From Hyphomicrobiales bacterium (lineage in GTDB: Bacteria; Pseudomonadota; Alphaproteobacteria; Rhizobiales; Rhizobiaceae), in assembly GCA_900472485.1 (NCBI GenBank), contig UCII01000019.1:1-64000 (forward strand): a DNA stretch of 64,000 nucleotides, read 5' to 3'. Below, in pieces: positions 10,001 to 17,566 of this stretch. Made by a program: the position numbers and the translations under genes. Position 1 is the first letter of the stretch. Each line of letters starts with the position of its first letter. The notes under the pieces were generated by a model. The model did no database searches and was not told where the DNA came from. It saw only the letters and a list, made by a program, of their open reading frames with translations.

Positions 10001-12702
10001 CAGACAGCAACCACTTTACCGGCTCTCAGGCCTATAGCGTCACGATCGGTGCTCCAACGATCACGGTTGCGCCGGCAACGCTGCCACCGGCGGGGATCGG
10101 GGCCGCCTATAGCCAGACCTTCACCGCCTCCGGCGGCATCGGCTCCTACAGCTACGCACTCACGGCAGGCGCTTTGCCAGCCGGTCTCGCCCTGTCGTCA
10201 GGCGGCATACTCTCCGGCACCCCGACAGCCGGCGGCACCTTCAATATCACGATCACGGCGACGGACAGCGCTACGTTTACGGGCTCCAGGGCCTACAGCT
10301 TGGTTGTCGGCGCCCCAACAATTGCGATCGCGCCGACCACGTTGCCGGCTGCAACCGTTGCTGCCGCCTACAACCAGACCATCACGGCTTCAGGCGGCAC
10401 CAGTCCTTATAGCTATGCGATAACGGCTGGTACTCTGCCCACCGGCCTGACGCTGTCGTCCGGCGGTGTTCTCTCCGGCACTCCGACGGCATCGGGCACT
10501 TTCAACGTGACGATCACCGCAACGGACGGTTCGACCGGAGCCGGTCCCTTTACGGGCTCCAGAGCCTACAGTCTGGCGGTCAACGTCCAGCCACCGATCG
10601 TCGGCAACGTCGCGGCGACCGTTGCCGCCAATTCATCGGCCAATCCGATCACACTCGCCATCACAGGCGGCGCGGCGGCCTCGGTCACGGTAGCAACCGG
10701 GGCCAGCCATGGGACAGCAACTGCCTCGGGAACGTCCATCACCTTTACGCCGACACCAGGCTATAGCGGATCGGACAGCTTTACCTATACCGCAACCAAC
10801 GCCTCCGGCACCTCGGCACCGGCAACCGTGAGCATGACGATCACGGCGCCAAATCTGACATTCTCGCCGCCGAGTGGCGCCTTGCCGGCCGGTATCGTCA
10901 CGACTGCCTACAGCGAGACTATCACTGCTTCGGGTGGGGCAAGCCCTTATAGCTATAGCGCCACCGGCACGCTGCCGGCCGGGCTGGCACTCAACCATGC
11001 GACAGGAGCCATTACCGGCACGCCGACGACGCCCGGCAATTACAGCTTCTCCATCACCGCCACCGATGCCAACGGCGCCATGACCTCTGCAGCCTATACG
11101 ATCGCTATCTCGCCGCCACCAACGACGTTCGTATTCAGTCCGGCAGGCGGTGCACTCTCCGATGCAATGGCGGGGGAAGCCTACAGTCAGCAGATCACGA
11201 CAACCGGCGGCGCGGGCACGAAGATCTATAGCCTTGCCTCCGGCAGCCTGCCGAGCGGCCTGGTGCTCAACATCTCCACCGGCCAGCTCAACGGTCCGCT
11301 CGCGGGAGGCACGGAAGGCGATTACAATTTCACCATCCAGGTTCGCGATGGCAACGGCGCGACCGGGAGCGCCTCCTATAGCCTGAGAGTGAAGACTCGA
11401 TCGGTTACCGTTCTGGACATGGTCGTCAACGTACCGGCAGGCTCCGCGCCTCCCGACGTCTACCTCAATCGCGGTGCAACCGGCGGCCCGTTCACGTCCG
11501 CGATCCTCGCTTTCGTGGAGCCTGCCAATGCCGGCACGGCGACGATCATCCAGGGGCAGTTGGCGCAGGCAGGCCCGGTCACCACTCCCGTTGGCTGGTA
11601 CTTGCACTATGTGCTGAACCCGGCCTATTCCGGTCAGGTCCGCGTCGGCTACAAGCTCGTCAGCGCGCTTGGAACCTCCAACACAGCCACCGTCACCTAC
11701 AATGTCAGTTACGACGCCGGCAAGGTTGCCGACGAGATCAGCAATCTCGTGCATGACTTCGTACGATCCCGGCAGAACATGATCGCCAACACGATCGAGG
11801 TGCCGGGGCTCCTGCAGCGCCGGCAGATGGAGAAGGCGACGGACCCGATCAGCGCGCGCATGACACCGTCGGAAGAGGGCATGACGCTCAGCTTCTCCAC
11901 CAGCCTCACGCAGATGCGGGCGGCAGGCGGCGATCCGGATGCGGCGTCCGCCCCGTTCAACGTCTGGATCGGCGGCGCCTTCCTGACCCATAACGACAAG
12001 GGCAGCAAGGACACCAACAACTCGAAATGGGGCAGCTTCGCCATGGTCAACATGGGCGTGGACTATCTGATCTCAGAACATGCACTGATCGGGCTCTCCT
12101 TCCACTATGACCGCATGACGGATCCGACCGATGAGGACGCGGAACTGACGGGCAATGGCTGGCTTGCCGGACCCTATGCCTCGATCGAGCTCGGCAAGGG
12201 CGTATTCTGGAACGGCAGCCTGCGCTATGGCGGCTCGAACAACACCATCGACACCCAGTTCTGGGACGGCAATTTCAAGACCACGCGGTGGATGGCCGAT
12301 ACGTCGATCGAGGGTCAATGGTACCTCGATGAGGACACGACGCTGTCGCCGAAGCTCAGGGCGATCTACTTCTCGGAAAAGGTCGACGACTATACTGTCA
12401 AGAACGGTGCCGGCGATGCGATCACCATCGAAGGCTTCAACGAGGACCAGTTCCGCATCAGTCTTGGCGCCGAGATCGCAAGATCCTTCACGCTCGAAAG
12501 CGGCGCCAAGCTGACGCCGAAGCTCGGGCTGACCGCTGGCTTCTCCGGTCTCGACGGAGCCGGTGCCTTCGGTGCAGTCACCGCTGGCGTCTCCATACAG
12601 ACCATGAACTTCTGGATGCTCGACACCAGCCTGCTCTTCAACATCGAAGGTGACGGGCAGAAATCCGTCGGCGCCAAGGTCGCCGCAAGCAAGAAATTTT
12701 GA
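7087..12702 (+). CDS. Autotransporter-like outer membrane protein with 12 PIG/Ig-like repeats
   Basis: About 1871 residues from the ATG at 7087; a TTG at 7063 is an alternative, and neither has a strong ribosome site. A long charged N-terminal extension of about 60 residues precedes a hydrophobic stretch and an AYA cleavage site (7336-7344), the extended signal peptide style of large autotransporters. Next are a cadherin-like segment (nt 7640-7900), ten He_PIG-type repeats, a second cadherin-like segment (nt 10590-10850), two more divergent repeats, and a final region of about 280 residues. That region is rich in alternating aromatic and glycine beta-strands and ends in Phe, as expected for a type V barrel. 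Predicted role: surface adhesion or matrix contact. Passenger function is inferred only from architecture. Confidence 0.85.
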   Translation: MTSVEQLATVAIGREPRPEDNSFVSQSVLAKIQARGLVRNARQPSKIPTRLLEFCACSYTLLLRILLLAALFCGGLSLATPGTAYAACTTLNFPDSHTTPSTSPMASGGTLNVNIGTLCDPVGLNPIGDPNVVLPQHGTITNYNSAAGSFIYTNNGDGATQDTFTLVDASAHPFTVNIAIAPAGLTPPAAGPVSATVSHGSTSNTIALNLSGGAASSVAVGTQASHGTATASGTSITYTPTASYSGPDSFTYTATNAAGTSSPATVTITVNPATITLGPATLTSGTVGTAYSQTVSASGGTSSYTYAVIGALPTGLSLSATTGVISGTPTAAGFFTFTVTATDSSTGSGPFTGSRSYTLSISAPTISVNPASLSAGTVGTAYSQTITASGGTSSYSFSVTSGALPAGLTLSSSGTLSGTPTAGGTFNFTVTARDSSSGTGAPFTGSKAYTLTIAAPTITIAPATLTAAAIGASYNQTISAAGGTSSYSFAVTAGSLPNGLTLSSGGVITGTPTAGGNFNFTVTATDSSTGTGPFNTSRPYTLTVLAPTITVAPTTLPSATIAASYSQTITASGGTSSYSFAVTAGALPAGLTLSSGGALTGTPTAGGTFNFTITATDSSTGSGPFTGSRAYSLSVAAPTITINPSSLSAVTAGTAYSQTLTASGGTGSYTYSLSTGSLPIGVALSSTGVLSGTPISAGNFSFTIVARDSSTGTGPFTGAQAYTLVVAAPAITITPAALPGGMAGTAYSQTLTASGGTGPYTYNLASGNLPVGVALSSTGTLIGTPTTAGPFNFTITATDANHFTGSQAYSITIGAPTIAITPATLPGGTAGTAYSQTLTASGGTGSYTFSLTSGSLPPGVALSSVGALVGTPTTAGPFSFTITATDGNHFTGSQAYTVTIGAPTIAITPATLPGGTAGTAYSQTLTASGGTGSYTFSLTSGSLPPGVALSSAGALVGTPTTAGPFNFTVTATDSNHFTGSQAYSVTIGAPTITVAPATLPPAGIGAAYSQTFTASGGIGSYSYALTAGALPAGLALSSGGILSGTPTAGGTFNITITATDSATFTGSRAYSLVVGAPTIAIAPTTLPAATVAAAYNQTITASGGTSPYSYAITAGTLPTGLTLSSGGVLSGTPTASGTFNVTITATDGSTGAGPFTGSRAYSLAVNVQPPIVGNVAATVAANSSANPITLAITGGAAASVTVATGASHGTATASGTSITFTPTPGYSGSDSFTYTATNASGTSAPATVSMTITAPNLTFSPPSGALPAGIVTTAYSETITASGGASPYSYSATGTLPAGLALNHATGAITGTPTTPGNYSFSITATDANGAMTSAAYTIAISPPPTTFVFSPAGGALSDAMAGEAYSQQITTTGGAGTKIYSLASGSLPSGLVLNISTGQLNGPLAGGTEGDYNFTIQVRDGNGATGSASYSLRVKTRSVTVLDMVVNVPAGSAPPDVYLNRGATGGPFTSAILAFVEPANAGTATIIQGQLAQAGPVTTPVGWYLHYVLNPAYSGQVRVGYKLVSALGTSNTATVTYNVSYDAGKVADEISNLVHDFVRSRQNMIANTIEVPGLLQRRQMEKATDPISARMTPSEEGMTLSFSTSLTQMRAAGGDPDAASAPFNVWIGGAFLTHNDKGSKDTNNSKWGSFAMVNMGVDYLISEHALIGLSFHYDRMTDPTDEDAELTGNGWLAGPYASIELGKGVFWNGSLRYGGSNNTIDTQFWDGNFKTTRWMADTSIEGQWYLDEDTTLSPKLRAIYFSEKVDDYTVKNGAGDAITIEGFNEDQFRISLGAEIARSFTLESGAKLTPKLGLTAGFSGLDGAGAFGAVTAGVSIQTMNFWMLDTSLLFNIEGDGQKSVGAKVAASKKF
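7903..11394 (+). repeat. Array of 12 PIG/Ig-like repeats inside the autotransporter gene
   Basis: Each unit is about 87-91 codons and carries APTI, GTAYSQT, ASGGT, LPxGL, GTPT and FTxTATD landmarks. Units 6 to 8 begin at 9268, 9529 and 9790 and unit 9 at 10051, an exact 261-bp period. Units 7 and 8 are nearly identical at nucleotide level, which points to recent duplication or gene conversion. A non-PIG cadherin-like segment interrupts the array between units 10 and 11. Confidence 0.9.
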
Positions 12703-13074
12703 TGGCGCCTCGGGGCTTCGCAAGGGTCGGGCAATCGTGAGGCCGTTTTATGGGCGGCGACTCCATGTTCGGTTTCTAATCGCCCGGTTGGGCAGGTCAT
12801 GCTCCCGCCCTTGATGAGGCCAACCGCGCGATTTGCTCGACCACGATCGGTGTAATTCGCGCTCTGTATTTTTAATTTATGCAACCGCATAACATAATGA
12901 TAATTATCGACTTTCCTATTTTTTGACATTTTATCTACAACCTTCGATTTTTAAAAAATAGCATAGAAATTTCCTGAATTTTTATACCTATGAGGGTCAA
13001 GTTTATTCTTGCATCTATCGTATTGATTGAGCGATGATAGCAGTTAATATAATTAGAATATTCAGGGGTATGAG
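12703..13074. other. AT-rich intergenic leader before the tail-collar genes
   Basis: The stretch 12860-13070 is markedly AT-rich compared with the surrounding GC-rich genes. It contains a TTGACA box at 12923-12928 that could be a -35 element, with only a weak -10 downstream. It also holds a 6-bp inverted repeat, TTATGC-AACC-GCATAA, at 12877-12892. It probably holds the promoter for the three tail-collar genes. The base bias may reflect acquired DNA or simply a strong promoter region. Confidence 0.45.
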
Positions 13075-13605
13075 ATGTCAGACGTGTTTCTTGGCCAGAT
13101 TATGCTCACCGGATTTCCGTTTGCGCCCAGGGGTTTTGCGCTGTGCAATGGCCAGATTCTCCCCATCGCGCAGAACCAAGCCTTGTTCTCACTCTTGGCC
13201 ACCTACTATGGTGGAGATGGCATTCGAACCTTTGGCCTGCCCAATATGCAGAGCCGCACGCCGGTCGGATTTGGACCTTCCATCGATCCCGCGTGGCAGC
13301 CCGATCCATACGAGCTCGGCGAAACCGGAGGCACGGAAAATGTGACCGTGCTGCAGCAGCAATTGCCCCAGCACATTCACATTGCGACCGGGACGACCAG
13401 CAATGGCACTGTGCGCAGCCCGAGTAATGCGCTTTATGGGACCAACAGCACCAATATCTACGGCCCCTCCAGTGGCGCCCAGGTCGTGCTGTCGAGCCAG
13501 ACGATGACTCCCGCCGGCAACAACCAGCCTCACGATAATATGCAGCCCTATGACGTGATCAATTATTGTATTGCGCTGCAGGGAATTTTTCCGTCTCGTA
13601 GCTGA
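13075..13605 (+). CDS. Tail-collar domain protein, microcystin-dependent-protein type (1 of 3)
   Basis: A 176-residue protein of the phage tail-collar/MdpB family. It shows the family pattern: an opening VFLGQIMLTGFPFAPRG, then CNGQILPI, an ALFSLLATYYGGDG segment, a FGLPN turn, and a C-terminus with QPHDNMQPYDVINYCIAL and GIFPS. The ATG at 13075 is preceded by AGGGG six bases upstream. It is the first of three tandem paralogues. Tail-collar proteins form trimeric receptor-contact parts in phages. In bacteria such trios often stand outside prophages with unknown function. No other phage genes lie nearby. Confidence 0.9.
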   Translation: MSDVFLGQIMLTGFPFAPRGFALCNGQILPIAQNQALFSLLATYYGGDGIRTFGLPNMQSRTPVGFGPSIDPAWQPDPYELGETGGTENVTVLQQQLPQHIHIATGTTSNGTVRSPSNALYGTNSTNIYGPSSGAQVVLSSQTMTPAGNNQPHDNMQPYDVINYCIALQGIFPSRS

Positions 13606-13641
13606 TCATCTCTTGTCAACCTTTTGCTCGGAGGATCAACG

Positions 13642-14172
13642 ATGAGCGCCCCCTTTGTCGGAGAAATCCGGCTTTTTGGTTTTTCCCGCGTGCCCTACGG
13701 ATGGCTGCCGTGCAACAATTCCCTGCAGTCCATCTCCATATATCAGGAACTGTATACGTTGATCGGTACGATCTATGGCGGCGATGGCATCACAACGTTT
13801 GCGACGCCCAATCTATGCGGGCGCGTGCCTATGCATCAAGGTACGGGGCTGGGTCTGTCGACCTATGTGATCGGCCAATCCGCAGGCAGCGAGAACGTCA
13901 CACTTCTGCCCTTGCAAATGCCGTCGCACACGCACCCATACCTCGCCACCACGGGCGCCGCGAACAGCAAATCTGTGGGACCATCGGTCGAGCTTGGCGC
14001 GGTGAGCGGCGATACGATGTATGCGACGGATACGAGCGGAGCCACTCCGATCACAACGTCACCAGCGGCTACACAGATGACGGGATCCACGACCCCACAT
14101 GACAATACGATGCCGACGCTGACGGTGCAGTATTGCATTGCATGGGCCGGCATCTTTCCCTCACAGGGCTGA
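13642..14172 (+). CDS. Tail-collar domain protein, microcystin-dependent-protein type (2 of 3)
   Basis: A 176-residue paralogue of its neighbours with the same landmarks: FVGEIRLFGFSRVPYGW at the start, a YGGDG segment, a LPLQMPSHTHPY middle, and a PHDNTMPTLTVQYCIAW tail ending in GIFPSQ. The start was set at the ATG of 13642 because GGAGG lies seven bases upstream; a TTG 18 bases earlier is unlikely. It follows the first paralogue by 36 bp and is followed by the third after 29 bp, so the three are probably co-transcribed. Sequence divergence between the three suggests subunits of one heteromeric assembly or different ligand specificities. Confidence 0.9.
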   Translation: MSAPFVGEIRLFGFSRVPYGWLPCNNSLQSISIYQELYTLIGTIYGGDGITTFATPNLCGRVPMHQGTGLGLSTYVIGQSAGSENVTLLPLQMPSHTHPYLATTGAANSKSVGPSVELGAVSGDTMYATDTSGATPITTSPAATQMTGSTTPHDNTMPTLTVQYCIAWAGIFPSQG

Positions 14173-14201
14173 ATCGCGCCTTTTCCATCGAGGACATTGC
14201 T

Positions 14202-14735
14202 ATGACACAACCTTTCATCGGCGAGATCCAACTGTTTGGTTTCAACTTCGCTCCGCTCCATTGGGCATTCTGCAATGGCGCGATGATCCCGATCCAACAG
14301 AACACCGCGCTTTTTTCCCTGCTTGGCGTCCAGTATGGCGGCAACGGCACCACCTCGTTCCAACTACCCAACTTTGCCAATCGCGCAGGCTGCAATCAGG
14401 GTCAGGGACCAGGCCTGACGCCACGTATCGAGGGCGAGACCTTCGGCAGCAACGGCGTAACCCTAACGCAGGCGCAGATGCCGGCACACGCGCATTCCTT
14501 GACCCTCTTTAATCAAGGCGACACTTCCAAGCGAGCGGGCACGCCGAGCACCGGAAACGCCTTGAGCCTGCCGAATTCGAGCAGTCCGTTTCTGCCCAAT
14601 ACCCAGCCGAACGCGCAGTTCGCGCAGAATGTCATCGGCATTGCGGGCGCGAGCCAGCCGCACGAAAACCGTCAGCCCTATCTCGCGGTCAACTTCAGCA
14701 TCGCGCTCAGCGGCACATTTCCATCCTTCGGTTGA
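14202..14735 (+). CDS. Tail-collar domain protein, microcystin-dependent-protein type (3 of 3)
   Basis: A 177-residue third paralogue, beginning FIGEIQLFGFNFAPLHW and ending with PHENRQPYLAVNFSIALS and GTFPSFG. The ATG at 14202 has a GAGGA ribosome site; the longer frame from 14133 only overlaps the previous gene. Its TGA stop shares one base with an in-frame ATG of the downstream acetyltransferase frame, suggesting translational coupling. Function unknown. The collar fold is usually a trimeric, fibre-tip-like module. Confidence 0.9.
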   Translation: MTQPFIGEIQLFGFNFAPLHWAFCNGAMIPIQQNTALFSLLGVQYGGNGTTSFQLPNFANRAGCNQGQGPGLTPRIEGETFGSNGVTLTQAQMPAHAHSLTLFNQGDTSKRAGTPSTGNALSLPNSSSPFLPNTQPNAQFAQNVIGIAGASQPHENRQPYLAVNFSIALSGTFPSFG

Positions 14736-15277
14736 TGTCTGGCGCATTAGTCGGCCCGCTACCGGAGTTTCCAGCGTGCACTGGCCATCATCGGCTCCGT
14801 GTTCCCGCCTGCATGCTGCGCCCTGCACGGCTGGACGATATTCCGTTTCTACGCCAGCTTTACCGTTCATTTCGCGAGAATGAACTGGCGCTGATGCCCT
14901 GGTCGCCGGAGGACAAGCGGGCATTTTTAGATCAGCAATTCAATCTCCAACATCGCTATTATATTGCCACGTTCCCGCAGACAGACTTCCTGATCATAGA
15001 AAAGGACGGCATTTCTATCGGCCGCCTTTACATTAATGTCAGCACGGACATCTGGCACATCATCGATATCGGATTTCTGCCGGAATGGCGTGGTTTGGGC
15101 TTGGGCGCAGCGACGCTGAAAGCCATTCAAGATGCGACGGCAGCAGGTAAAAGCTCAGGGATCGCCTTGCATGTCGATCGAAACAACAGACGCGCCTACG
15201 AGCTTTATCAGGCTTTCGGATTTAAGGTTGTTGACGCCACCGATACCCACATAGGCATGGAGTGGCACAGACGCTAG
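14735..15277 (+). CDS. GNAT family N-acetyltransferase
   Basis: About 180 residues with a GNAT core: LRPARLDDIPFLRQLY opening strand and helix, IGFLPEWRGLGLGAATL as the acetyl-CoA binding motif A, and NNRRAYELYQAFGF as motif B. The start is uncertain. The ATG at 14735 overlaps the upstream stop by one base, which favours coupling. An ATG at 14813 would give a more typical N-terminus (MLRPARLDD). Position directly after the collar genes suggests it modifies one of them or a partner, but that is inference. Confidence 0.85.
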   Translation: MSGALVGPLPEFPACTGHHRLRVPACMLRPARLDDIPFLRQLYRSFRENELALMPWSPEDKRAFLDQQFNLQHRYYIATFPQTDFLIIEKDGISIGRLYINVSTDIWHIIDIGFLPEWRGLGLGAATLKAIQDATAAGKSSGIALHVDRNNRRAYELYQAFGFKVVDATDTHIGMEWHRR

Positions 15278-15310
15278 CTCCCGTCAGATCCGCGGGTTCA
15301 TCATCCGGCG

Positions 15311-15604
15311 TCAATTGAAGATCGCCTGATAGATAATCCCGTCTTTGTCCCTGGCGACCGGCACCAGGAAAATGTCGAGAATTCCGAGCGTAGCGTTGTT
15401 CAGCCTATAGATCTGTTGTGGGAACACAACCTGTGATCCACTGCGAAATAGCAGCGCGAACGGCGCCCGCGTCATTCCGGCAAAGCCCCGTTCTGGCAAA
15501 GGGCGCGCCTCGGTCAATGTAAAGACAGAGGCCCCTCCCCCCATATCGATTTCGAACCCCTCTCCGACACAACGGGCAAAATGATCCAGCGTTACAATCC
15601 CCAT
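15311..15604 (-). CDS. DUF6916-like small protein
   Basis: A 97-residue protein with a compact beta-rich pattern: FARCVGEGFEIDMG, FAGMTRAPFALLFRSG, VFPQQIYRLNNATLG and IFLVPVARDKDGIIYQAIF. This resembles the DUF6916 family often found beside tail-collar (Mdp) genes. It is convergent with the acetyltransferase, 33 bp away. No signal peptide or membrane segment. A structural or chaperone role with the collar proteins is plausible from context only. Confidence 0.7.
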   Translation of the reverse strand: MGIVTLDHFARCVGEGFEIDMGGGASVFTLTEARPLPERGFAGMTRAPFALLFRSGSQVVFPQQIYRLNNATLGILDIFLVPVARDKDGIIYQAIFN

Positions 15605-16325
15605 CCCAACCTCAACTGCTTTCCGGCGCCTTTTGATCGCAGAAACTTATGATTGGTATCCGTGATTGAAGTCTATCAAGAGATGGAGAAGAAACAAGCA
15701 ACTCGTCTCCTTCCAGGAGACTATACTATGATCGTCCTCGACGGCGGAGCTCCATGACCATCTTCGCCGCAAGGCTGCAATCTGGGTTGGCCACGACTGG
15801 GCAGCATCGTAGCCGGTGCGTTGGCCGCGCATGTCAATCGGCCCTGCAAGATGTCGTCACCCGTGAAGCAATCGTCTGTGACTGCACAAAGTCCGGTATC
15901 ACCGGAACAAAATGGCCCTCGAAACCGGCATTCGCAACATGCGGCTTCTGGAGAGCGACGGTCAGGAGATCCGTGCCCTCGATGCCGTCGAAACCGTCCG
16001 CCGCGAACCACCCCTGCTCGGCTCACGCCAATTGATCGCCGGCGGGATATTCTGCCCGACAGGCGAGACGGCAATTCGTCGAAATTCACGAAGGCTCTGG
16101 AGACGATCGTTCGCAGCCGCGGTGGGCGCATCCTAAAGCTCGAGCGCAGCGGCAACAGCACGACCCTTCCATCGAGATCACTAAGCCGCTGAAATCCACG
16201 AGGTTATCTTTCGCGGTTACAATTGCCGCGGCCAAAACGAAATTCCAATTGAGGACACATTGCCGCTGGGTTATCGCACCCGCGACACGGCGGCAAACAG
16301 ACCTAACACATCATGCCCCGCCATC
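15605..16325. other. 721-bp region with decayed sequence, no intact gene
   Basis: Apart from the alpha/beta-hydrolase remnant at 15765-15850, no frame across this stretch has a good start, a recognisable family or continuous coding character. A plus-strand frame near 15912-16136 (LESDGQEIRALDAVETVRR) has coding-like composition but matches nothing I recognise. The region looks like accumulated gene debris between two intact units. Confidence 0.5.
15765..15850 (+). pseudogene. Fragment of an epoxide-hydrolase-like alpha/beta hydrolase
   Basis: In one plus-strand frame the DNA reads RRKAAIWVGHDWAAS and then a TAG stop. Shifting frame directly after the GHDW continues as IVAGALAAHV. Together these match the nucleophile elbow (GHDWG) and following helix of epoxide-hydrolase-type alpha/beta hydrolases. 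The frameshift, the stop and the lack of the rest of the gene show it is a remnant. Confidence 0.6.
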
Positions 16326-17339
16326 CTATCCGTGGAGCGACGGCTGAAGACCCGCCAGCGCCTGATCGACCGCCGCCATCACATCTGCCGGCAACGGTCC
16401 GTAAACCAGGGCACCGGCGTTCTCCTCGACTTGGGCAACCGTGCGGAAGCCGGGAATTGGCAGCGTGCGCGGCGAACGCGCCCACAACCAGGCAAGCGCA
16501 CCCTGTGTGAGCGTGCGGCCGCCCTCAGTCAGCAGATTGCGGACCGCCTCCAGGCGCGCAGCAAATTCGGGAGCAATCCTGCCGTCCTTGAAATAGACCA
16601 TCCAGTCGAGGCTTGCACCACGCACATCTTTTTCGCCGACAGCCTTGTCGGGCGTGAACTTGCCGCTGAGCAGCCCCATGGCGAGCGGGCCGCGATTGAT
16701 GGAAATCAGTCCATTGCGCTCGATGACGTCGATCATCGCCGGGACCGGCTCGAAGACGTTCATCGTATGCTGAACCGAGACGAACCCTGCGCGATGCACG
16801 TGCCGTGCGGCGCGATCCGGATGGTCCGTGCTCCAGCCGAAAGCGTCGATCTTGCCTTCGGCCTTGAGCGTTGCGAGTGTCTCAAATACCTCGTCCGACG
16901 CTTCGGGCGGAAAATCGTTAAGATGGAACTGCAGCAGATCCAGACGATCGCGGCGCAGGCGGCGCAAGGACGTCTCGGCAGACCGCCGGATAAAGGCGGG
17001 ATCAGAGAAAGCACCCGTGGCTTGCTTGGTCTTCTCGTCCGTCGCGAAGCCGAATTTAGTAGCGATGATGATATCGTCCCGATTGCCGATCGCCCTGCCG
17101 ACCACCTCTTCGGAGTGCCCAGCCCCATAATTCGAGGCGGTGTCGAAGAAGCGAATGCCGAGATCCACCGCCCGGTCGATAGCGCGGACCGATTCATCAT
17201 CATCGACCTCACCCCAACCGAGCGGCACATCGCCAGCGTAAAACGGTCCGCCGATTGCCCAACATCCCATGCCCAGGCGTGGAATTTCCCGGTCATTCCA
17301 AAGTGTCATTGTAGTCGTGCTAGCGGGTTTGGTCAGCAT
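16326..17339 (-). CDS. Aldo/keto reductase
   Basis: A 337-residue NAD(P)H-dependent oxidoreductase with the family tetrad: D66 and Y71 in FFDTASNYGAGHSE, K95 in ATKFG, and H139 in LLQFH. The C-terminal SINRGPLAMGLLSGK and IPGFRTVAQVEENAGAL segments fit cofactor binding. The start was placed at the ATG of 17339, which has GGAGG six bases upstream; the ATG at 17357 lacks one. It stands alone, with a perfect 9-bp-arm palindrome about 80 bp upstream. Substrate unknown; such enzymes reduce sugar or xenobiotic carbonyls. Confidence 0.9.
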   Translation of the reverse strand: MLTKPASTTTMTLWNDREIPRLGMGCWAIGGPFYAGDVPLGWGEVDDDESVRAIDRAVDLGIRFFDTASNYGAGHSEEVVGRAIGNRDDIIIATKFGFATDEKTKQATGAFSDPAFIRRSAETSLRRLRRDRLDLLQFHLNDFPPEASDEVFETLATLKAEGKIDAFGWSTDHPDRAARHVHRAGFVSVQHTMNVFEPVPAMIDVIERNGLISINRGPLAMGLLSGKFTPDKAVGEKDVRGASLDWMVYFKDGRIAPEFAARLEAVRNLLTEGGRTLTQGALAWLWARSPRTLPIPGFRTVAQVEENAGALVYGPLPADVMAAVDQALAGLQPSLHG

Positions 17340-17419
17340 ATCGTCCTCCACGATCATCTATCGCTTCAGGCAGACATAGGGAGAGATGCCTGAGTGAGAA
17401 ACAACCAAATCTGCAGGGT

Positions 17420-17439
17420 ATTTTTCATAGATGAAAAAT
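17420..17439. promoter_or_regulatory. Palindromic operator candidate upstream of the aldo/keto reductase
   Basis: The sequence ATTTTTCAT-AG-ATGAAAAAT is a perfect inverted repeat with 9-bp arms, 81 bp upstream of the aldo/keto reductase start and 127 bp beyond the end of the ABC ATPase gene. It could be bound by a dimeric regulator, none of which is encoded adjacent. On either strand it lacks a T-run after a GC stem, so it is not a good terminator. Confidence 0.55.
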
Positions 17440-17566
17440 GGCTGGCGGCTGCGCGACACGCAGGAAGCTCTGCATGGTCATAGCATGCACTCTGGCGCAA
17501 ATAGGACTCCCGTCCTCGGAGCCCTTGTCTTCATTGCGCTTCGAGAACGCCGGCCTATGGCCAGCG

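Noticed and set aside
7903-11394. Regular repeats considered as a CRISPR or satellite array
   Set aside because: Units are 261-270 bp, in frame, and encode Ig-like domains; no short direct repeats with unique spacers.
9028-11991. Long minus-strand open frames (328 and 452 codons) across the autotransporter repeats
   Set aside because: They mirror the repeated GC-rich plus-strand gene, have repetitive Arg/Gly/Cys-rich translations and no ribosome site.
13075-14735. Prophage remnant
   Set aside because: Collar-domain genes alone, without capsid, tail-tube, lysis or integrase genes and without attachment repeats, do not support a prophage.
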